Shown: positions 52,608 through 61,215 of the stretch, in pieces
Layout: each line of letters starts with the position of its first letter
How positions within the stretch are numbered: position 1 is the first letter of the stretch
DNA from: Gracilimonas sp034520725
GTDB lineage: Bacteria > Bacteroidota > Rhodothermia > Balneolales > Balneolaceae
Assembly: GCA_034520725.1 (NCBI GenBank)
Contig: JAXHNH010000025.1
Span: forward strand, 186,001-250,000
DNA length: 64,000 nt
Reading direction: 5' to 3'
Made by a program: the position numbers and the translations under genes
Notes under the pieces: generated by a model
Database searches by the model: none
What the model saw: the letters and a program-made list of their open reading frames with translations, nothing else
Told to the model about the DNA's origin: nothing

Positions 52608-53119
52608 GCAACCTCATCCTCACCCAAGTAGTTCTGTGCTGATGAATATTTCCAGTGCTGAGGCAACTCTACAAACCCCGCTTTCACAGGATTATAATGC
52701 ACATACTCAATTTTCTGCCTCATCATTCTTGCATTGGAAATTTGTTTGGGGTGCACTCCTGCCTGCCAAACCTGATACTCGCTATCCTTATGCATCGAGT
52801 GTTTAAACGCTTTTAATTCGGAAAGAAAATACCTTCTGTTTTGCTCTTTCAAATGATCAATGATACATCTTGCGGTATATGATTTAAACTTTCTCATTTT
52901 ATCGGCAGGGTGTTCAGATTCAAAGATCATGTGGATGTGATTGTGCATGACCACATACGCATATACAACTACCTTATCCTTTTCTTGAAGATATTTTATG
53001 GATTCAATTATGATCTTGCTGATTTCCTGATAAGCAAATAGCGAGATCCCTTTTACCGTGCTGCAGGTGATGAAATAGGGGTAGCTCTGATCAATAAACT
53101 TGTATCTTGATTTGCCCAT
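52604..53119 (-). CDS. REP-associated tyrosine transposase (RAYT, Y1/IS200-like)
   Basis: A 171-residue HUH-type transposase. The metal-binding motif is VMHNHIHMIFES (HUH as HIH), and the nucleophilic tyrosine lies in KIEYVHYNPVKAGF, near residue 140. This is the Y1_Tnp family, RAYT group, which is usually single copy and associated with REP palindromes rather than moving itself frequently. It begins MGKSRYKFIDQSYPYFITC. The two flanking REP doublets face each other, and further copies occur at 54886 and 57850, so this copy and its satellites can be read together. Confidence 0.88.
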   Translation of the reverse strand: MGKSRYKFIDQSYPYFITCSTVKGISLFAYQEISKIIIESIKYLQEKDKVVVYAYVVMHNHIHMIFESEHPADKMRKFKSYTARCIIDHLKEQNRRYFLSELKAFKHSMHKDSEYQVWQAGVHPKQISNARMMRQKIEYVHYNPVKAGFVELPQHWKYSSAQNYLGEDEVA

Positions 53120-53172
53120 AACTTTTTTAATTGGTTAGAGCAACCTCAAGAGGATTCCTTACAAACTTTTTT

Positions 53173-53216
53173 GAGGCGGAGCCTCCTCAGGGCGTTGAGC
53201 AGCAGAGCTACTCAAC
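53173..53216 (+). repeat. paired REP hairpins, copy B (right of RAYT)
   Basis: GAGGCGGAGCCTC, a spacer, then a hairpin with arms GTTGAG and CTCAAC and apex GCAGAGC. The preceding CTTACAAACTTTTTT run is shared with copy C, so the repeated unit is longer than the hairpins alone. Confidence 0.85.
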
Positions 53217-53254
53217 AGAAATAGCTGCTCTACAAAATAAAACACCATTTGAAA

Positions 53255-54503
53255 CTAATCTACTACCTTTAATTTGTATTTAACTACTATTTCCTGTTCA
53301 GTATCAGGATCTTTCTTGCTCACATGAAAATAATCGCCTTTTATTGCTATCAATGGCTCAAACATCAGCCATTCCAATGACAGGTCCTCGGGCATTTGAA
53401 CCTTAGCAACTAAATCTCCTTGCTGTGTTATAACCCACCATTCTAGAATTTGCTCCCCTAGATTAACCGCCTGCCCAAATTCGGTTTTTATCATCAAGCT
53501 TTATCGTAAATATTGAGGGCCAATATTCAGGCAAATCTGCATGTTGAAATAACGACAATCATACGAATCATCTTCATCGAATAAAGTGATCAGTTCTTCC
53601 CGTCTTAATAATCTTTTATTATGATTTGCATAATATAAAGCCCGCTCATAATACCCATTACTGCTGTAAACCTTAATGATAAAATCTTTTGTCCACACTG
53701 AGATGATCTCTTATCTCCGGACTTACCCCTCAGTCTTGTTGTTACCCAAGAAATGGAGCAGGTTGAACCTCTTTTCGAAAGAATGTTTACCATCGACTGG
53801 TGGCCATTAAATCTTCAGTGATCCCGCGTTTGGAATAGCTGGTCGCTGATAATCTTTCCCTCGATAGTTCGTGTGATAATATTTATCGCGCCCGGTATTC
53901 AGCCAAGTTATAGGTTTCAAGTCCTATGCGTGTGTCCTTGGGGTGTGCCAATTGTGACCGGCGAGTGTGGTACTGTCAGTACGTGGGATGGTATACATCG
54001 GTATCCACCCTTCTATTTCTTCATGCTCTCCTCCGTTTCGAGGATATCGCCTGACGGTCAGTGGATTTCGAAATCAGCTCAGCGTTTCCAGGTTAAACTC
54101 ATTTATTCGAAACTGCCAGCGGTCAAAAACAGATAACCTGTTTCCCGTAATATTCATATGACTGAAGCCCTGAAACTCTCCCGGGCCAACTCCTTCTCGG
54201 CCCAGGCTGGTTATATAATCTCCTTTTTTGTCAAACAGGTGGATCTTTTTTTGCAAAAAATCCCCTAGATATATTCTGTCTGCATTGTCAATTTCAATTT
54301 GTGAAAGTGTTCCAAATACTACTTCATTATTTTTATTGTCAATTATTGTTTCCGAAAGTAAGTTTGCTGGTTTTTGTAAAACCTTCATTCGAAATTGGGA
54401 CAGCGTTTTGGAGTACTTCCAGCTTCAAAGAGAGATCACCTTCAGTTGATGAAGAAGTGCAGGAACTCACAATTAGTAGTAGTCATACAAGTCTATATCT
54501 CAT
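53255..54503 (-). pseudogene. decayed six-bladed beta-propeller lipoprotein
   Basis: Starting at an ATG at 54503, the sequence has an in-frame stop at codon 7, then a lipobox-like LLIVSSCTSSSTEG, and after a frameshift the blade sequence KPANLLSETIIDNKNN, then GREGVGPGEFQGFSHMNI, which is diagnostic of six-bladed propellers (BF2222-like). It then runs into stops near 54074 and reappears in other frames down to the end (EWWVITQQGDLVAKVQMPED, EIVVKYKLKVVD), so the gene has at least five small lesions. The coding order is lipobox first, propeller last. It lies 38 bp from the REP doublet. Confidence 0.72.
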
Positions 54504-54732
54504 AATAATACAGTGTGTATAAAATAACTCCGCTAGCTATATCATCAATCTCAGTAATTCCCCATTTTGGCAGATCCTGAATGAATAGATGGCTAGCACC
54601 GCCATGCTTGTTTAGCCTGACTAGCATTCCAAGTAGCAATTCCTCATCATCCACATAACTCACAAAAGTTTTTTTAGCTCTGTAACCTGTACATCCTAAA
54701 TAATTTTTATCTGCAGGATCTGAAGTAGACAA
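54493..54732 (-). pseudogene. short unidentified protein fragment upstream of the propeller remnant
   Basis: A 79-residue frame (starting at a TTG) containing AKKTFVSYVDDEELLLGMLV and SHLFIQDLPKWGITEIDDIA. It overlaps the start of the decayed propeller by 11 bases and is preceded by stops. I do not recognise a family; it could be the 3' end of another propeller-type gene. No signal or membrane segment was seen. Confidence 0.4.
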
Positions 54733-54885
54733 ACACTGTGAATCAAATAAATATCCCGAATACAGTACCCTTACTTATTAAACCATAGAAATTAATGTGA
54801 ATTTGATCAAGACGAGATAAAATTGTATCTGAAAACTACAAACTTAGTAGTAATCAGCTTAAAAGAATCCCTTACAAACTTTTTT

Positions 54886-54930
54886 GAGGCGGAGCCTCTT
54901 AACTGCGTTGAGCAGCAGAGCTACTCAACG
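54886..54930 (+). repeat. paired REP hairpins, copy C
   Basis: GAGGCGGAGCCTC followed by TTAACTG and a second hairpin with arms CGTTGAG and CTCAACG and apex GCAGAGC. It shares the upstream CTTACAAACTTTTTT with copy B. It lies in the 355-bp gap before the Ppx/GppA gene. Confidence 0.85.
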
Positions 54931-55087
54931 AGCACAGAGGCCAGAATTCTCCCTTTGAAGGGAGACCGGTTGAGAGCTTTAGCTCGAAACCAGAGGGATG
55001 TGCGTGAGTTTAATTGAGGAAAAATACCATACTTAACCTCCTTAAGTGTATCAATTTTAAACCTGTAAAAACTCCGTACTTTTGGTT

Positions 55088-56608
55088 ATGCTTAAGGAGA
55101 CCTCAACCAACCCGCTTTTTACTTTGATCATTAGCAGCAACAGCGCCAATCAGATCGTCCCTATAAAACGAATAGCCGCCATCGACATTGGCACCAACTC
55201 CTTCCATGCCATCATCGTCGATGTTTTTTCGGATGGCAGTTTCCGTACGCTGGACAAACTCAAGGAAATGGTTGAAATGGCCAAAGGTGGAATGGGAAAA
55301 CGACTTTCGGAGGGTGCTTTCAAGCGCGGACTTTCAGCCCTGAAAAATATCAAACGCCTGGCAGACAGTTATGAATGTGAGGAGATACTGGCCTATGCCA
55401 CCAGCGCCATCCGGGAAGCTGAAAACGGGGGCGAGTTCATCCAAAAAAGTATTGATGATGTTGGTATAAAAATGCTGGCGATTCCAGGCCGCGTGGAAGC
55501 GGAACTCATAGGACTGGCCGTTAGGCACGGTATGAAGCTTACCGAAAAACCTGCCCTGATGGCGGATGTAGGTGGTGGCAGTGTCGAGTTCATCATCGGT
55601 AATGACAGTGACTTCTTTTACCTGGCCAGTAAAAAGATCGGTGTTTCACGCATGACGGAGGTTTTTAAGCCTTCAGATCCTATTACAGATGATGACATTC
55701 AAAAGCTTCAAACTCATTATGAAGAAGAACTCCGGGATGTGGCTCAGGCTTTTGCACAGCACAGAACGGATACTATCATCGGTTCATCAGGCACCATGGA
55801 AAACATCGCCCAGATGATTGCCGCCAGAAAGAATAAGCCAACGGATGTGACCCTAAACGAACTCGAGTTTACAGCTGAGGAATTCAAGGATTTTTACGAC
55901 TATTTCATCCAGTTGAGCCGAAAGGAACGCAAGAAAGTAACGGGACTTGAAACCAAGCGCGTTGGCTTCATCAACACCGGAGTGGTGCTGGTTGATTACC
56001 TGATCCGTAAATTCGGGATCCGAAAGATCCGCATCTCTTCTCAGGCACTACGTGAAGGCATCGTAATCCGCTATCTGAAAAAAGAAATGATCGGCCTACC
56101 CTGGACCGGTGAGATGTCTGACCCCCGCCGACGGAGTGTCTTCGAGTTGCTTCGTAAAACGGACTGGCATGAAAACCACTCGCGCCATGTGGCCAATATG
56201 GCCTTAACAATCTTTGATGCCCTTGAGGATGAGATAGGCCTGTTAGAATCAGACCGGGAATTACTGGAATATGCAGCGTATTTGCATGATATCGGCTATT
56301 ACATTTCTCATTCCAAACATCATAAACACGCCCTGTATATTATCCGGCATGCAGATCTGAAGGGTTTTAAAGAGGAGGAGATCGAGATCATGGCCAATGT
56401 TGCACGTTATCACAGGCGTTCTACCCCAAAAAAACGACATGGTGAATACTGGAAACTGAAACCTGCTGTTCGAAAACGAATCAAGAAACTATCAGGTATT
56501 TTGCGGGTCGCTGATGGCCTGGACCGAAGTCACTATCAGAACGTGAAGGACCTGCAGGTTTATTCAGGAGACAAAGGAGATCAAAATAAATATCAGAACG
56601 GAAGGTGA
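55088..56608 (+). CDS. Ppx/GppA phosphatase family protein, frame lost near the C terminus
   Basis: A 506-residue protein in this frame. The N terminus has the actin-like fold motif RIAAIDIGTNSFHAIIVDVF and the ATP-grasp-like GGGSVEFIIGN region; GSSGTMENIAQM is a further family signature. The C-terminal half is an HD-type domain (HENHSRHVANMALTI, AAYLHDIGYYISHSKHHKHA). It would cleave polyphosphate or (p)ppGpp. After NKYQNGR-stop, the +1 frame continues as EIKINIRTEGEPYLEIWG to a TAA at 56714, so a one-base change near 56575 likely truncates about 35 residues. The start (ATG at 55088) is uncertain. Confidence 0.85.
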   Translation: MLKETSTNPLFTLIISSNSANQIVPIKRIAAIDIGTNSFHAIIVDVFSDGSFRTLDKLKEMVEMAKGGMGKRLSEGAFKRGLSALKNIKRLADSYECEEILAYATSAIREAENGGEFIQKSIDDVGIKMLAIPGRVEAELIGLAVRHGMKLTEKPALMADVGGGSVEFIIGNDSDFFYLASKKIGVSRMTEVFKPSDPITDDDIQKLQTHYEEELRDVAQAFAQHRTDTIIGSSGTMENIAQMIAARKNKPTDVTLNELEFTAEEFKDFYDYFIQLSRKERKKVTGLETKRVGFINTGVVLVDYLIRKFGIRKIRISSQALREGIVIRYLKKEMIGLPWTGEMSDPRRRSVFELLRKTDWHENHSRHVANMALTIFDALEDEIGLLESDRELLEYAAYLHDIGYYISHSKHHKHALYIIRHADLKGFKEEEIEIMANVARYHRRSTPKKRHGEYWKLKPAVRKRIKKLSGILRVADGLDRSHYQNVKDLQVYSGDKGDQNKYQNGR

Positions 56609-56749
56609 GCCTTACCTTGAGATCTGGGGAGCTGAACGGAAATCCAGCTTATTTAAGGAGATTACCGGCAAAAAACTGAAGATAGAGAGGGTAATTGAGG
56701 CGGGTTTGGGGTAATGGATCTTTCGTGGTCAATTAATGGGTTTTCGAGT

Positions 56750-56929
56750 CCTTGGTGACCTTTTACCCACCCCTCAATCCCCGCCCGAGCGGGGAAGCTC
56801 TTTGGTTTATTCTGACTTCATACAGAAAGTTATTCCAATGGCTAGACTTGTGATAACGATATGGAATCTAACTAAAGCGTCTTCCTCTCTCGGGAGAGGA
56901 AACAAAGGTGAGGGTGGTGGTTGCCAAGG
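56750..56929. repeat. 180-bp MITE-like element, copy 1
   Basis: Begins CCTTGGTGACCTTTTACCC and ends with the inverse GGTGGTTGCCAAGG, giving terminal inverted repeats. It contains a TCCCCGCCCGAGCGGGGA palindrome near the left end and a CCTCTCTCGGGAGAGG one near the right. A second copy at 57578 matches nearly all of it except the middle. Confidence 0.8.
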
Positions 56930-57016
56930 ATTGAAAGGTGTATTCAACCTCCGCTGATCATTGACGAAAGTGGATTTTGGCACGTACTTAATGGATTCAA
57001 TAGGTTTTACTAGAAT

Positions 57017-57065
57017 CCTTGGCAACCTTCAACCCACCCTCAATGCCCCGCCAGCGGGGAGGCGC
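57017..57065. repeat. MITE-like element, solo left end
   Basis: CCTTGGCAACCTTCAACCC and CAATGCCCCGCCAGCGGGGA match the left end of the 180-bp element, with no right end nearby. It lies 111 bp upstream of the DUF559 remnant, so the two may have been part of one larger element. Confidence 0.65.
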
Positions 57066-57175
57066 CTTGAATATTACTATCTAAAATGAAAGACTATAGC
57101 CACTAGCATTTACTCTTAAACTTACTTGACCTTATCAACTATTTTCCCATTTTTTATAAAAAAACAGGGGTTACA

Positions 57176-57586
57176 ATGGCAAAAAAACTTCCAATTCTCC
57201 GTCAGAGGTGGTGGAGAGCCCGATGGCTTGCGTAAGCGTTTCAACACCGGGGGAAATTGAGGTTATGGAAAGAGATCAAACACAGACAAATTTTAGGGTT
57301 CTAAGCTTAGAAGAGGCAGCACCCCATCCATCGTTTCATTGTAGATTTCTATTGTCGTGAACTTAAACTCGCTATTGAGATCGATGGCAGATCCCATGAC
57401 TTTAAAATTGAAGCGGATAAAGAGAGACAGTATTTAATTGAGCAACTTGGCGTGAGCTTTTTGAGGTTCAGTGAATCTGATGCTAAGCGGAATACTGAGG
57501 CGGTGGTTCTTGGGATTGAGAGGTGGATTTTGAGCGACATGATTGAGTTGGGCGGTTGTTTGTCGGGCTTTCATAATCCTTGGTGA
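57176..57586 (+). pseudogene. DUF559 endonuclease-like remnant with three in-frame stops
   Basis: One frame runs through this whole span and shows a DUF559 domain (RFIVDFYCRELKLAIEIDGR, then RQYLIEQLGVSFLRFSESDA and AVVLGIERWI), a family related to VSR-type endonucleases. It has three internal stops: after ARWLA, and two around GF*A*KRQHPI, where intact homologues would read a short connecting loop. The last codons (FHNPW) lie in the repeat at 57578, so the gene and repeat are joined. It was probably part of a mobile repeat unit. Confidence 0.75.
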
Positions 57587-57756
57587 CCTTTTACCCGCCC
57601 TCAATCCCCGCCCGAGCGGGGAAGCTCTTTGGTTTATTATGAGCTTGAGTAAGAAAATTTTTCCAATGGCCAGAAATCCGATAACGATATGGAATCTAAC
57701 CAAAGCGTCTTCCTCTCCCGGGAGAGGAAACAAAGGTGAGGGTGGTGGTCACCATA
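57578..57756. repeat. 180-bp MITE-like element, copy 2
   Basis: Nearly identical to the copy at 56750, including CCTTGGTGACCTTTTACCC, the TCCCCGCCCGAGCGGGGA palindrome and the GATAACGATATGGAATCTAA stretch; the centre differs. The right end reads GGTGGTCACCAT, complementary to the left end. It overlaps the end of the DUF559 remnant. Confidence 0.8.
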
Positions 57757-57790
57757 GCTCAGTAATTCTACACTACCCCCCAAACAAAAA

Positions 57791-57816
57791 CGCTCCAACG
57801 CGGAGCGTGCGGAGCG
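57791..57816 (+). repeat. REP-like element, CGCTCC subtype, copy 2
   Basis: CGCTCCAACGC and GGAGCG arms surround a GCG-GAG-CGT core. Its sequence is nearly the reverse complement of the element at 47393, with only a few changed bases, so the two form a second REP subtype. Confidence 0.7.
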
Positions 57817-57849
57817 AGATTAGCGAATGCGTTCCCTACTATCTTTTAG

Positions 57850-57914
57850 GGAGGCAGAGCCTCCTATGGTCGTTGAGCAGCGGAGCTACTCAACGAGATC
57901 AGACGCTCTGCGTC
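57850..57914 (+). repeat. REP hairpins, copy D, with an extra third hairpin
   Basis: GGAGGCAGAGCCTCC, TATGGT and the CGTTGAG/CTCAACG hairpin as in the other copies, followed seven bases later by GACGCTCTGCGTC, a 5-bp stem with TCT loop. The last hairpin resembles the inner part of the CGCTCC subtype, so the two subtypes appear side by side here. Confidence 0.85.
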
Positions 57915-57938
57915 GGAGCACTTTCTTTTCACCTTACA

Positions 57939-59312
57939 TTAGTCACCAAAAGAACCGGCAGGTCCGGGAAATACTACCGGGCTTTCAAATCCGTCTTTGG
58001 AGACGCTGGCAACGCCGAAGTAGTAGTTATCAATAACCACATTCTTAAGGGTATGTTCAGTCACATCAGCAGGTACAAATACGCTTTTCTCCCATTGATT
58101 GGAGTCTGTCAGTCGCCAGTAGATCTTATAACCCGCAAGCTGAGGATTCTCATCGGGATCAAGCGCCTTCCAGCTAAGAGTGGCGCTCGGCCGTACAGCT
58201 CCGGAAATTTCTACATTCGCTGGTGGACTCGGAGCCCACGACATTCCTGCCATAACCACAGCGTTCAAACCGGTCAGTTTTGCGGCATAATCAAATTCAA
58301 CTTCACTGAGAACATCACCATACTCAACACCATCTTCGGTTCTGAGATCCTGATGTTGACGTACATAATCTTCGTTCGTTTCCATAATACGCACGCCCGG
58401 GAATCCGGCATCGTTGAATGGACGATGGTGCCCTCCGCGACCAAAACGATCTAAACGGTAGATCATCATCACATCAAGATTAGTGATGTAAAGATCGGCC
58501 ATTTTGTCGACATAACGCGCCAGGTTTCTGGATGGCGAGTCTACTTCTCCACCGGTAAAGCGGCGAATACGTGCTTCACGTTCAGTCTCTACCGCCCGGG
58601 TTCCTTCAGAAAATACACGGGCCGAAGTGTTATCGATCACTCCATTGATACCCTGAATATTTCCAATCATATCATTATTCAAAACACCTTTGATATCCCA
58701 GCCCTGCTCTTTGGCATATTCAGCCAGGATCTGTCCACCAAATAATCCCTGCTCTTCACCTGAAAGCTGAGCGTACATGATAGACCCTTCAAATTCATAC
58801 TGACTCAACACACGAGCCGCTTCCAGCACACCGGCAACACCGGACGCGTTGTCGTTTGCGCCGGGAGAAACAGATTCACCGTCCATCACATCACTGACGC
58901 GGGAATCGATATCACCACTCATCATTACAAAACGATTTGGGTCAGCTGTTCCCCTTTGGATGGCGATCACATTCACGATCTCAACCGGTTCAGGAATTCG
59001 GTTCTCGCCACCTACGTAGTCACGCACATAAAAGACTTCCAGGCAACCGCCACAAGCTTCTGAGATTCGCTCAAATTCGGCTTTAAGCCAGCGGCGTGCA
59101 GCGCCGATGCCTTCCGTTTCAGACGTTGTATCTGACAACGTATGACGTGTTTCAAAACCAACAAGTTTGGTAATATCAGCTTCAATTCGTTCTGCTGACG
59201 GAGCCGCACCGATCTCGCGCAAAACTTCTGTCTGCAGGGTTTGAGCCATGACTCCCCCCATCGCAAACAGAACTGTTGCAAGACTTAAAATAGTAGCTTT
59301 AAATACTTTCAT
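57939..59312 (-). CDS. secreted M28 family metallopeptidase
   Basis: A 457-residue secreted peptidase with a signal peptide (ILSLATVLFAMGGVMAQ). The zinc and catalytic segments are MSGDIDSRVSDVMDG with a first ligand near it, GANDNASGVAGVLEAARVL (bridging Asp), LSGEEQGLFGG (catalytic Glu pair) and VLNNDMIG. A C-terminal fibronectin type III-like domain follows (SATLSWKALDPDENPQLAGY, VIDNYYFGVASVSKDGFESP). It probably acts as an aminopeptidase outside the cytoplasm. The ATG encoding MKVFKA is chosen, five bases after the upstream stop; the alternative start four codons earlier would overlap that gene. Confidence 0.9.
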   Translation of the reverse strand: MKVFKATILSLATVLFAMGGVMAQTLQTEVLREIGAAPSAERIEADITKLVGFETRHTLSDTTSETEGIGAARRWLKAEFERISEACGGCLEVFYVRDYVGGENRIPEPVEIVNVIAIQRGTADPNRFVMMSGDIDSRVSDVMDGESVSPGANDNASGVAGVLEAARVLSQYEFEGSIMYAQLSGEEQGLFGGQILAEYAKEQGWDIKGVLNNDMIGNIQGINGVIDNTSARVFSEGTRAVETEREARIRRFTGGEVDSPSRNLARYVDKMADLYITNLDVMMIYRLDRFGRGGHHRPFNDAGFPGVRIMETNEDYVRQHQDLRTEDGVEYGDVLSEVEFDYAAKLTGLNAVVMAGMSWAPSPPANVEISGAVRPSATLSWKALDPDENPQLAGYKIYWRLTDSNQWEKSVFVPADVTEHTLKNVVIDNYYFGVASVSKDGFESPVVFPGPAGSFGD

Positions 59313-59316
59313 AGGA

Positions 59317-59763
59317 TCAATCATTATTAGAGTTGTTGTGTAAATTTCTTTCTTGTTTTAGATATTCCTGAAGATTTTCCTGAAACTGAACCTGAGCTTT
59401 CAATCCGGCTCTGTGACCTAACAGTGCTCCTAACCCACAAGCCACGATAATCACAAACATGAAGGTTAGTTTGTTATCTCCAAGACCTGCATCATAGATC
59501 TGAACCCAAACCAAAGGTGGGATAGCGATAAGTAAACCAAAAATATATGGAACCGGACTCACACCCTGAAGTCTTCGCATGAAACGGCGACCGGTAACGA
59601 ACACAATGTTCAGGTAAACCAGACCAAAGCCAAGCAGGAACAAGGTTCCTACATAGGATGGGTCCGTTATTTTGACTAAAAATTCAGAAGAAAACAGTGT
59701 AAAGGCAGCTGATGTTATAAAAACACCAGATACATAAAATGCGAACCGTGGGATGTTATCCAA
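59317..59763 (-). CDS. hypothetical four-helix membrane protein
   Basis: A 148-residue protein with about four membrane helices (FYVSGVFITSAAFTLFSSEF, GTLFLLGFGLVYLNIVFVTG, YIFGLLIAIPPLVWVQIYD, KLTFMFVIIVACGLGALLGH) and a charged C-terminal tail (QEYLKQERNLHNNSNND). I do not recognise the family. It lies four bases upstream of the M28 gene and is probably co-transcribed. No signal for function is seen. Confidence 0.75.
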   Translation of the reverse strand: MDNIPRFAFYVSGVFITSAAFTLFSSEFLVKITDPSYVGTLFLLGFGLVYLNIVFVTGRRFMRRLQGVSPVPYIFGLLIAIPPLVWVQIYDAGLGDNKLTFMFVIIVACGLGALLGHRAGLKAQVQFQENLQEYLKQERNLHNNSNND

Positions 59764-59892
59764 AACTATAGTGTGATTAAGGTTTAAGAATTAAGGTTCT
59801 CACGTTCAGATGTGAACGTAAAAATACAACAATATCCGCATGTGGAATGGTTAAAAGGTGCAATAGTATGCTTTAATTTCTGCACTTATAGG

Positions 59893-61215
59893 TTAATCAG
59901 ATAACCAGTTCTGCGGATTTACGAACTGATTACCATCTCTGACCGCAAAGAAAAGCACTTCACCCAGTTCAGATTCTGCGGTACCGGAATTCCCGATCTG
60001 ATCTCCGCGGTCAAGAACGGTGCCAACCTGTACATTGATACTTGAAAGATTTCCGTAAGCCGTGTAATAGGACCCATGCTTTACAAATACTACGTCCCCA
60101 TATCCACGAAGTGGTAAGATCTCAAATACGTAACCCGGTGAAACAGCTGAAACAGGGGCAGCGGTTTCAGTTACAATATCAAGGCCCGGATGTTCTGTAC
60201 TCGTGCCATATAATGGATTCCGTACCCTGCCAAATTTCTTAGCCACCGTTTTACTGTTCACGGGCCATGGCAGTAACCCTTTTGATTGCACAAATTCATT
60301 TTCATAGGTAAGCAGTATATCATCACTTACAAAGTTATCACGAAACACCGAGTTCGAATATTTTTCAACCTCAGCAGCCCGACGGTCAGCATCTGCAATA
60401 TTCCGAGCCTGCTCTAGTCTGCGCAATCGTTCATTTTCCTGACGTCGTAATTCTTCTTCCGCACCGATCAGGTTGGTAAAGGTATTCTCTAAATTCTCTT
60501 TCTGTTCACGGGTCTTTCTGAGCTCTGCCAGCCAGCTGCTGCGTTCCTGTTTTATCTCTTCAACCGTTTGCTCCTGCTGCCGGCGTTGAACCCCCAGTTC
60601 TTCTTTTTCCTGCCTGATCTCCTCTATCACCTGACTGTTCCGCTCGTAACTGTCCTGAAGATCTGCCTTCACCTGATCCAGTTCTTCTTTGGTTTCACGG
60701 ATCACTTTGGCCTGCTTGGTCTTTTGCTCATCAAATCTGCGTAGGTAATTGGAGCGCACCACCATTTGATTGATCGATTCTGAAGTCAACAGAAGTTCCA
60801 GGTTTCCGGCTCTTCCTTTTTTATAGGCATACATAATGATCTTACGGTAATTGTCCATGAGCTGTTCAAGCTCTGCCTCCCGAATCTCCAGCTCGTTTTC
60901 AGTTAGCTCTATCTCCGCCTCAATTTGTAACTGCTCGTTCTGAAGGTTTTGGATCTTGTCATCCTGAAGGGCAATGAGGTTATTAAGTGATTGAAACTGT
61001 TCGTAGGATCGATCGAATTTCTCTTCAGCCTGATCAACGCGGTCCTGATAGTTCTTGATCCGCGCTTCCAGAACATTGATCTCAGCTCTTGTGTTTTCCT
61101 GACGCTTTAATAGCTCTTCCCGCCTTTCCTGATAGGTTTGTGCAAACAAGTTACCGGCTGAAACCAAGAGAATGAGGAAACAACAGATATATTTAATAGT
61201 ACCTTTCGATCTCAT
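59893..61215 (-). CDS. EnvC-like murein hydrolase activator with degenerate LytM domain
   Basis: A 440-residue secreted protein: signal peptide (CCFLILLVSAGNLFAQ), then about 240 residues of coiled coil (EARIKNYQDRVDQAEEKFD and onward to RAAEVEKYSN), and a C-terminal LytM/M23-like domain (EHPGLDIVTETAAPVSAVSP, GYGDVVFVKHGSYYTAYGNL, VLFFAVRDGNQFVNPQNWL). The domain keeps one histidine pair region but lacks the HxH motif and the usual active-site His, so it is unlikely to be a peptidase and is better seen as an EnvC-type activator of amidases at division. It overlaps the DUF4292 gene by four bases. Confidence 0.87.
   Translation of the reverse strand: MRSKGTIKYICCFLILLVSAGNLFAQTYQERREELLKRQENTRAEINVLEARIKNYQDRVDQAEEKFDRSYEQFQSLNNLIALQDDKIQNLQNEQLQIEAEIELTENELEIREAELEQLMDNYRKIIMYAYKKGRAGNLELLLTSESINQMVVRSNYLRRFDEQKTKQAKVIRETKEELDQVKADLQDSYERNSQVIEEIRQEKEELGVQRRQQEQTVEEIKQERSSWLAELRKTREQKENLENTFTNLIGAEEELRRQENERLRRLEQARNIADADRRAAEVEKYSNSVFRDNFVSDDILLTYENEFVQSKGLLPWPVNSKTVAKKFGRVRNPLYGTSTEHPGLDIVTETAAPVSAVSPGYVFEILPLRGYGDVVFVKHGSYYTAYGNLSSINVQVGTVLDRGDQIGNSGTAESELGEVLFFAVRDGNQFVNPQNWLSD

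Larger units (their letters stand above)
52525..53216. mobile_element. RAYT flanked by inverted REP hairpins
   Basis: The single-gene unit consists of the RAYT gene with one REP doublet on each side in opposite orientation (52525-52570 and 53173-53216). This resembles the REPtron arrangement known from gamma-proteobacteria, where a Y1 transposase and flanking REPs form a unit. The left flank also has a 16-bp perfect palindrome overlapping the gene's stop codon. Confidence 0.7.

Noticed and set aside
57543..58454. 303-codon plus-strand frame over the M28 gene
   Set aside because: It is antisense to the signal-bearing M28 peptidase and crosses repeats; codon content looks like a shadow.
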